36,124 bases of DNA from Planctomycetota bacterium (GTDB taxonomy: Bacteria > Planctomycetota > Planctomycetia > Pirellulales > PALSA-1355): NCBI GenBank assembly GCA_003389325.1, contig QQVE01000032.1:1-36124 (forward strand), given 5' to 3'. Below, one piece after another: positions 1 through 9,061 of this stretch (position 1 is the first letter of the stretch; each line of letters opens with the position of its first letter). The position numbers were made by a program, and so were the translations under genes. The notes under the pieces are model-generated. The model was not told the DNA's origin. It saw only the letters and a program-made list of their open reading frames with translations, and did not search any database.

Positions 1-154
1 TGGTCGCGCGGATGCGCCGCGGACGCCGGCGCGGCTAAGATCGGCCGGACGATCATTCGATGCCCGGTAGGACAATGCGAGTTGCTTGGCGCGCGTGGCG
101 TCAATGGCACAATCCCATTGGGTCTCCTACCGTGTCGGCCGGGAGGACAGCCTC

Positions 155-2392
155 GTGACACGTCGCCGTCGCTTTCAGGGTTTCGCTCCGCGCGGGCGAG
201 CAGCGCGCCGATCGATGCATTTCGAACCGCTCGAGCAACGACGACTGCTCAGCGGCGTTCCGCTCGGCGGCGACTTTCTGGTCAACTCGCACACGCTGCT
301 CGATCAACAAAGCGCCGCGATCGCCGCGGACCCGGCCGGCAACTTCATCGTCGCCTGGCAAAGCCAGGACCAGGACGGGAGCGGCCAGGGCATCTATGCC
401 CAGCGGTTTGGCGCCGATGGGGTGCCCCAGGGCGGCGAGTTCCGCGTGAACTCCTATACAACCGGCGATCAGACGTCCCCTGCCCTGGACGTCGACGACG
501 ACGGCAACTTCGTCATCGCCTGGCGAAGCGAGGACCAGGACGGCAGCGAGGGCGGCATCTATGCCCAGCGATACAACGCCGCGGGCGGGCCGCTGGGTGG
601 AGAGTTTCGCGTGAACACGCAGACCGCCGGCGACCAGGCCATGCCCGCGGTGGCCGTCGATCCGACGGGTGATTTCGTCGTCGCCTGGCAAAGCTACGAT
701 GCCGACGCCAGCGGCTTTGGCGTCGTCGCCCGGCGGTTCGACGCGGTGGGCGTGCCCGAGGGAGACGAGTTTCTGGTCAACACGGGCTACACGTCGTTCG
801 ACCAGTCGCATCCCGACGTGGCCATCGCGGCCGACGGCAGCTTTGTGGTCGTCTGGCAAAGCTCGTTCGAGGACGGAAGCAGTTGGGGCGTGTACGGGCA
901 GCGCTACGACGCGGGAGGCGGCACCTTGGGCGGGGCCTTCCAGATCAATACCTACACCACGAGTTTTCAGCGCTCGCCGGCGGTGGCCATGAACGATGAG
1001 GGCGACTTCGTGGTTGCCTGGTTCAGCGTGTTTCAAGACGGCAGCTTCGACGGCATCTTTGCCCGCCCGTACGGCGCCGACGGCACGCCCCAAAGCGGCG
1101 AGTTCCAGGTCAACACGTTCACGACCGGCCAGCAGAACGAACCGGACGTGGCCATCGAGCCGGACGGCGATTTCGTCGTCATCTGGCAAAGCGACGGGCA
1201 GGATGGCGACGGCTACGGCATTTACGCCCAATGCTTCACGGTGGCGGGACTGCCCAAAGGCGAGGAGTTTCGCGTCAATTCGGTCGCCGAGAACGCACAA
1301 GTCGCGCCTGCGGTGGCCATGGACGCCGACGGCGATTTTGTGGCTGCCTGGCACAGCTACGACCAGGATGGGAGCGGAACGGGGATCTATGCCAGGCGCT
1401 TCGAAGCGGCGGCGGCCGTCGTCGGCCGGCAAGTCTTCTACAACCAGTCGTCGTTCGATGGATTCGGCACGGCCATCAATGCCAGCGACGACAACGCGAT
1501 CGCCCCCGACAAGTCGGCCTACCTGCCGGGCTCGGGCCTGGCCACGTTCGACAACATCACCAGCTACTCGCGCGGCATCAACGGCATCATGATCGACGTG
1601 GCCGGAGCCGAGGGCCCGCTGGGCGTCGACGACTTTACGTTCAAGATGAGCGCGCAGACGGTGGCCAACAACATGCCCAGCTTGTGGCAAGCGGCCCCAG
1701 CGCCCAGCGGCTTCAGCGTTCGGCCCGGCGAAGGTGCCGGCGGCAGCGACCGCGTCGTCGTGGTGTGGGCCGCCGGAGCGATCACCAACCGCTGGCTGGA
1801 AGTCGTCGTCGAAGGCAACGATGCCGCGGGAGGCAACAATACGAACACGGGCCTGGCCCAGAGCGATCGCTTTTACTTCGGCAACCGCGTCGGCGACGCC
1901 GGCAGCGGTACGCCCAGCTTGGCGATCACCAGTGCCGTCGATGAGATCGCGGCTCGAAACAATTCCGGCTTCGGCGCGGCCATCACCAACCTCTACGACT
2001 ACGACCGTAGCGGCCTGGTTAATGCGGTGGACCAGTTGATTGCCCGAAACAATGCGGGGACGCTGACGAAGATAAACTTGGCGGACCCGCCGGCGGCGCC
2101 GCTGGCGATGGTGGGCCTGGAGCAACCCTCGGCGAACGCGTCGCAGGCGAGCGATGGCGGCGCGCAGGAGCCCTCGCGCCCCATCGAAATGTCCCGGCGA
2201 CACCCCGGCTCGGGCTGGGGGCGTAACGCGGCATTGGCGGCCGCCGAGAACACGGCTCAGCAGCGGGGACCTTCCGCGGGTGGTACCGACAGCGATCTCA
2301 GCGGGACGGGAGAGGGGGAAGAATCTAGCGAATTTCAAGAATTTTCCGATTTTGCGTCCGGATTGTCGGTCGACCCGCCCCTTAGAGAGTAG
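155..2392 (+). CDS. Extracellular seven-repeat protein with LEPR-LLS-type N-terminus and dockerin-like C-terminus
   Basis: About 745 aa. The GTG at 155 is preferred because GGGAGG lies about 8 nt upstream; ATG at 86 is the longer in-frame alternative. Residues 23-33 (FEPLEQRRLLS) match the LEPR-x-LLS motif found at the N-terminus of large planctomycete exported proteins. Residues about 37-430 hold seven imperfect repeats of about 55 residues, each with a GGEFxVN start, a DxxGDFVVAWQS core and a GIYAQR end, so a seven-bladed propeller is plausible. A central domain of about 160 residues follows (GRQVFYNQSSFDG to FYFGNRVG), of a kind I associate with planctomycete surface proteins but cannot name. 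Residues about 590-633 resemble a dockerin type I calcium-binding pair (YDYDRSGLVNAVDQLIARNN). The tail is Ser/Glu-rich. Function unknown; probably cell-surface or cohesin-linked. Confidence 0.85.
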   Translation: MTRRRRFQGFAPRGRAARRSMHFEPLEQRRLLSGVPLGGDFLVNSHTLLDQQSAAIAADPAGNFIVAWQSQDQDGSGQGIYAQRFGADGVPQGGEFRVNSYTTGDQTSPALDVDDDGNFVIAWRSEDQDGSEGGIYAQRYNAAGGPLGGEFRVNTQTAGDQAMPAVAVDPTGDFVVAWQSYDADASGFGVVARRFDAVGVPEGDEFLVNTGYTSFDQSHPDVAIAADGSFVVVWQSSFEDGSSWGVYGQRYDAGGGTLGGAFQINTYTTSFQRSPAVAMNDEGDFVVAWFSVFQDGSFDGIFARPYGADGTPQSGEFQVNTFTTGQQNEPDVAIEPDGDFVVIWQSDGQDGDGYGIYAQCFTVAGLPKGEEFRVNSVAENAQVAPAVAMDADGDFVAAWHSYDQDGSGTGIYARRFEAAAAVVGRQVFYNQSSFDGFGTAINASDDNAIAPDKSAYLPGSGLATFDNITSYSRGINGIMIDVAGAEGPLGVDDFTFKMSAQTVANNMPSLWQAAPAPSGFSVRPGEGAGGSDRVVVVWAAGAITNRWLEVVVEGNDAAGGNNTNTGLAQSDRFYFGNRVGDAGSGTPSLAITSAVDEIAARNNSGFGAAITNLYDYDRSGLVNAVDQLIARNNAGTLTKINLADPPAAPLAMVGLEQPSANASQASDGGAQEPSRPIEMSRRHPGSGWGRNAALAAAENTAQQRGPSAGGTDSDLSGTGEGEESSEFQEFSDFASGLSVDPPLRE

Positions 2393-2500
2393 GAGGGAGC
2401 TGCAAGGACGACACCCTCGGCGAGACGGAGCTCGTTAGGCGTTTGCTGAATTCGACTTACAAAGACCTAAGCATCAAGCGATCTAACGGAGTTCACGCTA

Positions 2501-3187
2501 ATGAGCCGGAACCGACAACGCGACCTGATTCGGGTCGCCCTCTTTGTCTGCCTGGCAGCCTTGGCTGCCCCGGCTCTGGCCGTGCCTCTCTTTCCGGGCG
2601 CTACGGCCTTTGCTGTCGGCGAACCGGATCCCATCGGTGGGATCGTCGTGGCCGGCGGCGTTCCTGTGCCCTTTGCCACCGCGCAGTACAGCGGAACCCT
2701 CACCTCGACCGTGCTCGCTGGCGATGCGTCGAATCCCTACGGCGGGCTCACGTTCACTTACCTGCTGACCAACGATGCGGTCAGCTCCGGCGAGATCGAA
2801 CGGCTGACCATCAACGACTACCTCGGGTTCCTGACCGACGTCAGCTTTCAGATCCCCACGGTCGACATCGTGCCGACGCTGAACAATCGCAGCATCGCCG
2901 GCGACGTGCTGGGCTTTACGTTCATCGGGGCCCCTGTCGGCGCCGGCACGTTGACACCGGGCACCACCTCGGCGTTGCTGGTCGTGCAGACCGATGCTCC
3001 GCTGTTTGAGCCCACGTTCGCCTCGGTCATCGACGGCACCGTGGTCTCGGTCGCATCGTTCGGGCCGCTGGTGCCCGAGCCCAGCACGCTGGTGCTGGCC
3101 GGCATGGGATTGGCAAGCTTGCCCTTGGTCGTGCGGATGCGCCGCAGGATGAAGACGGGTCGTCGAGCCTCTGCTCATTCTCACTAA
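2501..3187 (+). CDS. PEP-CTERM sorting domain protein
   Basis: 228 aa exported protein. A signal peptide covers residues 1-27 (basic RNRQR, hydrophobic LFVCLAALAAPALA). The last 38 residues form a PEP-CTERM signal: VPEPSTLVLAG, a short hydrophobic helix, then a basic tail RMRRRMKTGRR. In this family the signal is processed by an exosortase and the protein is delivered to the cell surface or exopolysaccharide. The middle (about residues 28-190) is a Thr/Val-rich beta-type domain with no recognised fold. GGAG lies about 9 nt before the ATG. The stop codon sits inside the first unit of a 23-bp tandem repeat. Surface localisation is well supported; the substrate or role is unknown. Confidence 0.85.
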   Translation: MSRNRQRDLIRVALFVCLAALAAPALAVPLFPGATAFAVGEPDPIGGIVVAGGVPVPFATAQYSGTLTSTVLAGDASNPYGGLTFTYLLTNDAVSSGEIERLTINDYLGFLTDVSFQIPTVDIVPTLNNRSIAGDVLGFTFIGAPVGAGTLTPGTTSALLVVQTDAPLFEPTFASVIDGTVVSVASFGPLVPEPSTLVLAGMGLASLPLVVRMRRRMKTGRRASAHSH

Positions 3188-3294
3188 TCAAGCACGCCCC
3201 GGCTCACTAATCAAGCACGCCCTGGCTCGCTAATCAAGCACGCCCTGGCTCGCTAGTCGAGCACGCCCTGGCTCGCTAGTCGAGCCCTCCTCGG
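3182..3294. repeat. 23-bp tandem repeat, about 4.9 copies
   Basis: Units start at 3182, 3205, 3228, 3251 and 3274 (the last partial). The consensus is CRCTARTCRAGCACGCCCTGGCT. Units 1-3 carry CTAATCAAG and units 4-5 carry CTAGTCGAG, so the array shows a gradient of change from left to right. There are no spacers. The first unit contains the stop codon of the PEP-CTERM gene, and every unit carries TAA or TAG in the same position. The array ends 33 bp before the stop of the convergent kinase gene. Confidence 0.95.
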
Positions 3295-3327
3295 CGCAGA
3301 TTGGCCGGCTGTTAGAGCGACTCGAGC

Positions 3328-6300
3328 CTATGGGTCGCGACCGACGAGCAGTTCGTCGATGGGCACATCCCGCAGCGTCGCTTGATCCTTGTCGATGACG
3401 ATGCACGACAGCTTATCGTCTTCGACGATGAACGTCGGAAAACCCGAGAGCCGACCGTTCTCGACGGCCCACGAGTGCACCCGACGGAAGACGGCCTCAC
3501 CGTCTTCCAGAGCTTCGATCTCGTCGAGCGGAATCTCGCGCCGCTTGTAGGACTGGCTTCTCAGCAACGTCACTTCGAAACGGGGCTCGCCGTTCTCGCT
3601 CGTTTCGGCAAAGAAGGCAGGCAACGCGGCTTTGTAGCCTCGGCTGTGGAACCAGGGATCGTGAGACTGCAATACTCGCGGCACCATCTGCGGGGCATAC
3701 CGATTGGGCTCGGCAGATGCCATGGCCGTGCAGAATTCATCGAGCGACATGGAGATGGTTCGCGCATTCTCGCCGTTGAAGAGCACGACCCGCATGGTGC
3801 CGGTCGTCCCGTCCTGATCGCGGTGAAAGGTCGGATAGCCCGTGACGAAACCCGCCTGGCGAGCATAGCGGTGTGCGGCTTGCATCGTTTCGAGCAACAC
3901 GGCATCGCTTGAGGAATCCGGGTGGCCGAACATTGCCGGACGCAGCGCCACCGGCTCGCGTTCGTCGCTTTCGCCGAGAGGATCGGGTTTGTCGAGCGAC
4001 CACTCGGTCAACTTTCCGGTTGCCGAGGCCGCGATCACGGTGCGGCCGTCCGGCGTGAAGGCCAGCGCGTTGACCGTGTCGAGCGCTTTTCCCGTGCTCA
4101 GCAGCGGCTGCCGCGTGCGAAGATCCCAAAGCTGCAGGAAGGCGGGTTCGGAACTGCCGCTGACGAGGTTGCGACCATCGGGACTGATCGCCAGGGCCTC
4201 GATCGCCGCGGACTGGCCGACGAGCGTGTCGATCAGCGTTCCCGAGGCAATGTCCCATAGCCGCACGTCCTGATCGGAACCGCCCGAGGCGAGCATCCGG
4301 TCGTCTGGCGAGAAGACGAGGCAGAGCGTGCGGTTCGCGTGGCCGGCAAATTCCTGCAACCGCTGGCCGCTGGTGGTGTCCCACAGTTCGATTCGCTCGC
4401 CGACGCCGGCCGTGGCCAAGAGCCTCCCGTCGTGCGACAGCGCGAGTCGCTTGACGGCCAGCGAACCGGTGCGAATCTGGCGCTTGATGCTCCCCGACGC
4501 GGCATCGAGCACGACGGCGGTGGACTGCTCGCAGCCCACGGCCACGGTCGCACCGTCGCCGGAGATCGCTTGCGCGTAAGCAAGGTCGGGAAGCTCAGCC
4601 AGGTGTGTCAACTTCCCGTCCGCGAGATTCCAGCGATGGACCCCCGAATAGGCGCCAGTCGTGATCGCCGCATTCCCCTCGGGCAGAACCGCGACGCCGA
4701 CCACCGCGTCGTCATCGACCGAGACGTGGTGTTGAATCCACCGCCTCGATCGGTTCCAGAGGTGCAATTGGCCCTCTTCGTCGCCGGTCAGAAGCACCAT
4801 GCCGTCGGGCGATACGGCCTCACAGCGAATGCCCGCGGTCAGCGACGGATAGGTGCGGCACCACGGGCGGACGCGCGTGCCGTCCCACAACTTGATCGAG
4901 CCGTCGGACGCCGCCGAGGCGAGCATTCGGCCGTCGGGCGACCAGGCCACGTTCCACACGCGCGAGCCGTGGCCGGAAAGCACGCGCGCTGGAGTCAGTT
5001 GGCTGGCACCAGCATGCCAAAGTTCCACCAGCCCGTCGCGACGTCCCACAGCCAGCGTGTTGTCGCGCGGCGAGAACGCAAGCCCATGAATCCCGATGGC
5101 CTTCCGATCGAGCTCATCCGAGGCGACTTCACGCCAGCCGGGCGCACTGTGCCGATGGATCCCCAGGGTTCCAAGCCTTCCGGCCACTGCCACCCGGGAG
5201 ACGACCGGCGAGTAGGCCGCCGTTACTGGAGCCCCTTCCTTGTCTCCGATCCCCTCGTGCACCAGGTCGCCGTTTCGCGTCCACCAGCATACGCTGCCAT
5301 CGCTGTGTCCCGACACGATCGCTTCGTCGCGCGGGGAGAAGGACAAAGATTCGATCGGCGAGAGCTTCTCGCGCGACCACTGCTGCTCGCCGGTCTTCAA
5401 GTCCCACAGGCGAATCGTTCCCGCCTGATCGCCCGAGACCAGCCAGCGGCCGTCGCTCGTGACGTCCATGCCGAACACGATCGCGTCGTGTCCCTCGAGT
5501 CGTCGGACTTCGTTGCCCGAGTCGGCATCCCAGAGGCGCACCGTGCCGTCATCGCTGGCCGAGGCGACCAGGGCGGCGGAAACGGCGGCGACCGTATTCA
5601 CTTCGCCTTGGTGCCCGCGGAACGTGCGCAGCAGCTTGCCGCTGGCGGCCTCCCACGCACGAATCGTCCGGTCCTTGCCGCAACTAAACAGCGTTTCGCC
5701 GTCAGGCGCAAACTGCACGCAGTAGACGTCGCCCTGGTGTCCGCGGAGGGTCTTCAATTCCAGGTCGCATTGCCGGTACAGATAGTGCCAGCCAAACTCG
5801 CGCAAGTCGGGCTCGCCGCCGCGGGGCACGTGCTTCGAAAGGATTCGCATGCATTGGCGAAACTCGTTCGCCTTCCAGGCGTCTTGCGCAAGCCGAATAT
5901 CGGCCGAGTAGAGTAGCTGTTTCCGCTGCGTCGATTCCCGGTAGGCGTAGTCGAGCGCCGCCTCGAGCCGGGCGTTGTAGGCGGTCGTGCTGACAAAAAC
6001 GACAATTAAAGCCGCCAGCGACACGGCCACCAGCGCCGTTCGGGCCGGATGCTGCTGCATCCATCGCCAGGAAACCGCCCAGGGGCTCAGCCTGCGGGCC
6101 ACGGTTGGTTCGCCAGCCAGAAAGCGCTGCAAGTCCTCGCTTAATGCGGCCGCCGAAGCGTAGCGGCGCGGGGGCTCTTTCTCGAGACACTTCAGGCAAA
6201 TCGCGGCCAGATCCGATGGGATGCGCGGCTGCAATCTTCTTGGCGACAGCGGATCGGCCGTTGCGATGAGTTGCAGCGTTTTGAGCTTCGTCGATCCGCG

Positions 6301-7245
6301 CAGCGGCGGCTCTCCGGTCAGCAACTCGTACAGCATCGCTCCCAAGGCATGCACGTCGGTCTGAGCGGTAATCTCGCGCACGCTGCCGCGGGCTTGCTCG
6401 GGCGACATGTACAACACGGTGCCGAGGATCGCGTTGGACCTGGTATCGTCGTCGGCATCGTCTCCAAGCTTGGCCAAACCGAAGTCGGCGATCTTGGCGA
6501 CGTAATCCGATAACGAGGCTTGCCCGGCGTCGACGTTCGGTCGCTTGGGAACGAGCAACACATTCTCGGGCTTGAGATCCCGGTGCAACACGCCTCGTAA
6601 GTGGGCATGGTGCATCGCGCCGGCAAGCTCGACGATCAGTCCGGCCGCCGCGCGCGGATCGCAGGGGCGCCTCTGCAATTCGAGCAAAGCCGCCAGGCTT
6701 CCGCCGGGGCAATATTCGCTGGCCATGTAGCACACCGGCCCAAAGTGCGATACTTCGTAGATCGTCACGATGTTCGGATGGCTCAATCGGGCCGCCGCCT
6801 CGCCCTCGCGCATGAACCGTTCGACCAGATCGTCGCGGCAAAACCAGTCCGGCAGGGGAACCTTCAGCGCCACCAGCCGATAGGTCTGCGGATCGCGAGC
6901 CAGGTACACGACGCCCGAACCGCCCGCGCCCAGCCTGCGCACCAACTCGAACCGGCCGAACCGCCGCGCCTGCGGAATCTCGTCGGTCTCAGCGGGCGGC
7001 GGCGGCAACTCCTCGTTCGACTCGCGATCGCGCGCGCCGGCGAGCAGGAACAGGCAGTCTTGCACGTCGCGAAAGCGCTTGCGCTCGTCCGCCGACAAGG
7101 CCGCGAACGGCACGTCGGTTTCTCCTCCTTCGAGCGATTCGTCGAGCGCGACGATTTGCGCCAGAAACTCCTCGTCGAACTCGTCCAGGCCGTCGTCCGC
7201 GCCCGGCGGAACGCCGTCGTCGGGAAGCTTGTCGTCTGGTGTCAT
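3328..7245 (-). CDS. Membrane-anchored Ser/Thr protein kinase with WD40 propellers and a repeated C-terminal module
   Basis: 1305 aa when started at the ATG at 7245; the frame stays open further upstream but that stretch is not protein-like. Kinase domain about residues 96-375: glycine loop GAGGSG (106-111), VALK lysine 128, HRDLKPEN (221-228), DFGLA (254-258), SPEQARG (281-287). One membrane helix lies at about 402-423, giving a cytoplasmic kinase and an extracytoplasmic C-terminus. Residues about 498-1105 contain roughly 13-14 WD40 repeats (many WD or LWD ends), enough for two seven-bladed propellers. The last about 200 residues hold three diverged copies of a module of about 45-50 residues. 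This is the usual planctomycete kinase-WD40 architecture, thought to be a signalling receptor; ligand and targets are unknown. Confidence 0.93.
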   Translation of the reverse strand: MTPDDKLPDDGVPPGADDGLDEFDEEFLAQIVALDESLEGGETDVPFAALSADERKRFRDVQDCLFLLAGARDRESNEELPPPPAETDEIPQARRFGRFELVRRLGAGGSGVVYLARDPQTYRLVALKVPLPDWFCRDDLVERFMREGEAAARLSHPNIVTIYEVSHFGPVCYMASEYCPGGSLAALLELQRRPCDPRAAAGLIVELAGAMHHAHLRGVLHRDLKPENVLLVPKRPNVDAGQASLSDYVAKIADFGLAKLGDDADDDTRSNAILGTVLYMSPEQARGSVREITAQTDVHALGAMLYELLTGEPPLRGSTKLKTLQLIATADPLSPRRLQPRIPSDLAAICLKCLEKEPPRRYASAAALSEDLQRFLAGEPTVARRLSPWAVSWRWMQQHPARTALVAVSLAALIVVFVSTTAYNARLEAALDYAYRESTQRKQLLYSADIRLAQDAWKANEFRQCMRILSKHVPRGGEPDLREFGWHYLYRQCDLELKTLRGHQGDVYCVQFAPDGETLFSCGKDRTIRAWEAASGKLLRTFRGHQGEVNTVAAVSAALVASASDDGTVRLWDADSGNEVRRLEGHDAIVFGMDVTSDGRWLVSGDQAGTIRLWDLKTGEQQWSREKLSPIESLSFSPRDEAIVSGHSDGSVCWWTRNGDLVHEGIGDKEGAPVTAAYSPVVSRVAVAGRLGTLGIHRHSAPGWREVASDELDRKAIGIHGLAFSPRDNTLAVGRRDGLVELWHAGASQLTPARVLSGHGSRVWNVAWSPDGRMLASAASDGSIKLWDGTRVRPWCRTYPSLTAGIRCEAVSPDGMVLLTGDEEGQLHLWNRSRRWIQHHVSVDDDAVVGVAVLPEGNAAITTGAYSGVHRWNLADGKLTHLAELPDLAYAQAISGDGATVAVGCEQSTAVVLDAASGSIKRQIRTGSLAVKRLALSHDGRLLATAGVGERIELWDTTSGQRLQEFAGHANRTLCLVFSPDDRMLASGGSDQDVRLWDIASGTLIDTLVGQSAAIEALAISPDGRNLVSGSSEPAFLQLWDLRTRQPLLSTGKALDTVNALAFTPDGRTVIAASATGKLTEWSLDKPDPLGESDEREPVALRPAMFGHPDSSSDAVLLETMQAAHRYARQAGFVTGYPTFHRDQDGTTGTMRVVLFNGENARTISMSLDEFCTAMASAEPNRYAPQMVPRVLQSHDPWFHSRGYKAALPAFFAETSENGEPRFEVTLLRSQSYKRREIPLDEIEALEDGEAVFRRVHSWAVENGRLSGFPTFIVEDDKLSCIVIDKDQATLRDVPIDELLVGRDP

Positions 7246-7489
7246 GACTGCATTGCCGGTGGAGTGTGGCTCGCCAACCGCTGGCCGCGTCCGGGAGCTT
7301 GTCATGTACCATTCTGCACCGGGCCCGATCGCCGAACAATGATGAATCCCCGTCTTCGGATGAGAGTCCCCAAGCGCCGGCGTGTAGAATGGCGCGTGCG
7401 ATCTCACGTTGGGCCGTATCTCGCCAGCGGACGCGAGATGCCAAGCGCCCGCCCCTCTCGAACGCCAGACCTCCCAAGGGGTGCCAGCC

Positions 7490-8860
7490 ATGTTGCGAAG
7501 AATCGTTTTCCTGTACGCCGCCCTCGTCTGCCTAGGGTGTGCCGGAGCCCAGCTGTGGGCCGCCCCCGCTTCGGCCGAAGCCAGGCCGAACATCGTCATC
7601 TTTCTGGCCGATGATCTCGGCTATGGCGATCTGGGCTGCTACGGCCATCCGATCATTCAGACGCCGAACCTCGATGCGTTCGCGAAGCAGGGAACGCGGT
7701 TCACGCAGTGTTATGCCGCCAGCGCCGTATGCAGTCCGTCGCGGTCGTCGATCGTCACCGGGCGGACGCCGTATCGCAACGGAGTGTTCAACTGGATTCC
7801 CGCAGGCAGCGAGATCCATTTGCAAACCAGCGAGGTGGCGCTACCCAGGCTGCTCAAGGAGCGCGGCTATGCGACGTGCCACGTCGGCAAGTGGCACCTC
7901 AACGGGCACTTCAACGAGCCCACGCAGCCGCAGCCGAACGATCACGGCTACGACTGGTGGATGGCGACGCAAAACAACGCGGCGCCCAGCCACGAGAACC
8001 CCAGCAACTTCGTCCGCAACGGTCAGCCGGTCGGCACGCTGGCAGGCTACTCGGCTCCGCTCGTCGTGGAGGAAGCCATCGCCTGGCTCAAGCAGCATCG
8101 CGACCAGTCGCAGCCGTTTCTGCTGTCGGTGTGGACCCACGAACCTCACTACCCCATCAAGTCCGCGCCCGAGTTCAAGGCCCGCTATCCGGACCTGACC
8201 GACGAGGTGCAGCGCGAGCACCACGCCAACGTCACGCAACTGGATCACGCCTTCGGCACGCTGATGCAGGCACTCGACGCGTTGAACCTTGCGGACGACA
8301 CGGTTGTCTTCTTCACGTCGGACAACGGTCCGGAAGGGGACGGCATCACCACGCCGGGCCGCGGTTCGACCGGCGGCCTGCGCGGTCGCAAGCGCTCGGT
8401 TTACGAGGGCGGGATCCGCGTCCCGGGAATCGTGCGGTGGCCGGGCAAGACCCAGCCCGGCACCACGTGCGACGTGCCGGTGATCGGCTCCGACCTCTTC
8501 GTCACCGCCACCGAGATCGCCGGCGGCACGCCGCCCACGGATCGCGTGCTCGACGGCGGCAATTTGCTCGCCGCGCTCGAAGGCCGCCCCGTCGACCGCG
8601 CCCGACCCCTTTACTGGCGATGCCCCATTGCCCGCGAGCCGTTGAAGACCGCCATGCGCGTGGGCAACTGGAAAATCCTGGCCGACGAGCCGCTCACGAA
8701 ATTCGAACTCTACAATCTCAAGGACGACCCGCAGGAGACCCAGAACCTCAGTTCCACGCATCGGTCGAAGCTCGCCGAGATGAAGGCGAAGCTCGTGAAG
8801 CTGAATACTGAAATCGAAGCCGAAGGCCCCGACTGGTGGCAGCGGGCGACCGATAGATAA
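7490..8860 (+). CDS. Secreted type I sulfatase (arylsulfatase A-like)
   Basis: 456 aa from the ATG at 7490, preceded by AAGGGG. Signal peptide about 1-31 (hydrophobic FLYAALVCLGCAGA, then APASAEA). The sulfatase signature CSPSR at 81-85 has the cysteine that is converted to formylglycine. Metal and substrate ligands visible are D41-D42 (LADDLGYGD), K134-x-H136 (GKWH), H217, D278-N279 (SDNG) and K301. Hydrolyses sulfate esters, probably of sulfated polysaccharides in the periplasm; substrate not predictable. Planctomycetes carry many such enzymes. A lysine-rich reading frame (KKPKAKKQPAKD) lies directly after the stop in another frame and may be a lost C-terminal tail. Divergent from the kinase gene across 244 bp that hold no gene. 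Confidence 0.93.
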   Translation: MLRRIVFLYAALVCLGCAGAQLWAAPASAEARPNIVIFLADDLGYGDLGCYGHPIIQTPNLDAFAKQGTRFTQCYAASAVCSPSRSSIVTGRTPYRNGVFNWIPAGSEIHLQTSEVALPRLLKERGYATCHVGKWHLNGHFNEPTQPQPNDHGYDWWMATQNNAAPSHENPSNFVRNGQPVGTLAGYSAPLVVEEAIAWLKQHRDQSQPFLLSVWTHEPHYPIKSAPEFKARYPDLTDEVQREHHANVTQLDHAFGTLMQALDALNLADDTVVFFTSDNGPEGDGITTPGRGSTGGLRGRKRSVYEGGIRVPGIVRWPGKTQPGTTCDVPVIGSDLFVTATEIAGGTPPTDRVLDGGNLLAALEGRPVDRARPLYWRCPIAREPLKTAMRVGNWKILADEPLTKFELYNLKDDPQETQNLSSTHRSKLAEMKAKLVKLNTEIEAEGPDWWQRATDR

Positions 8861-8987
8861 ACAAAAAGCCGAAGGCCAAGAAGCAGCCAGCCAAGGACTG
8901 ACCGGCAAGAGTTCCTCCGCTGCAAAGCGCCGACGCACCTGCGGCGATTTCAGCCCTTTCGCCAATCGGCTAGACTGAAGCACCCAA

Positions 8988-9061
8988 GCGCCCGTAGCTC
9001 AATCGGATAGAGCAGCGGACTTCTAATCCGCAGGTTGCTGGTTCGATTCCAGCCGGGCGTG
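8988..9061 (+). tRNA. tRNA-Arg (anticodon UCU)
   Basis: A full cloverleaf can be drawn. The acceptor stem GCGCCCG (8988-8994) pairs with CGGGCGT, with a G-U at the first pair. The D arm is GCTC/GAGC. The anticodon stem GCGGA/TCCGC encloses the loop CTTCTAA, with anticodon TCT at 9022-9024. The T arm GCTGG-TTCGATT-CCAGC follows, then discriminator G at 9061. CCA is not encoded. It reads AGA codons. No integrase gene is visible next to it. Confidence 0.95.

Noticed and set aside
3..38. Short frame ending VARMRRGRRRG-stop at the left edge
   Set aside because: It could be the basic tail of a truncated upstream gene, but eleven codons cannot support a call.
101..2338. 745-codon open frame antisense to the LEPR repeat gene
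   Set aside because: Arg/Val/Asp-rich shadow caused by high GC and the repeats; no motifs, while the plus strand has clear domains.
3182..3294. CRISPR array
   Set aside because: Repeats are directly adjacent with no spacers and no cas genes are present.
4339..5916. 525-codon frame on the plus strand within the kinase gene
   Set aside because: Antisense shadow of the WD40 region; the minus strand carries the family motifs throughout.
8988..9061. tRNA as an attachment site for an integrated element
   Set aside because: No integrase and no repeat of the tRNA 3' end were found in the window.
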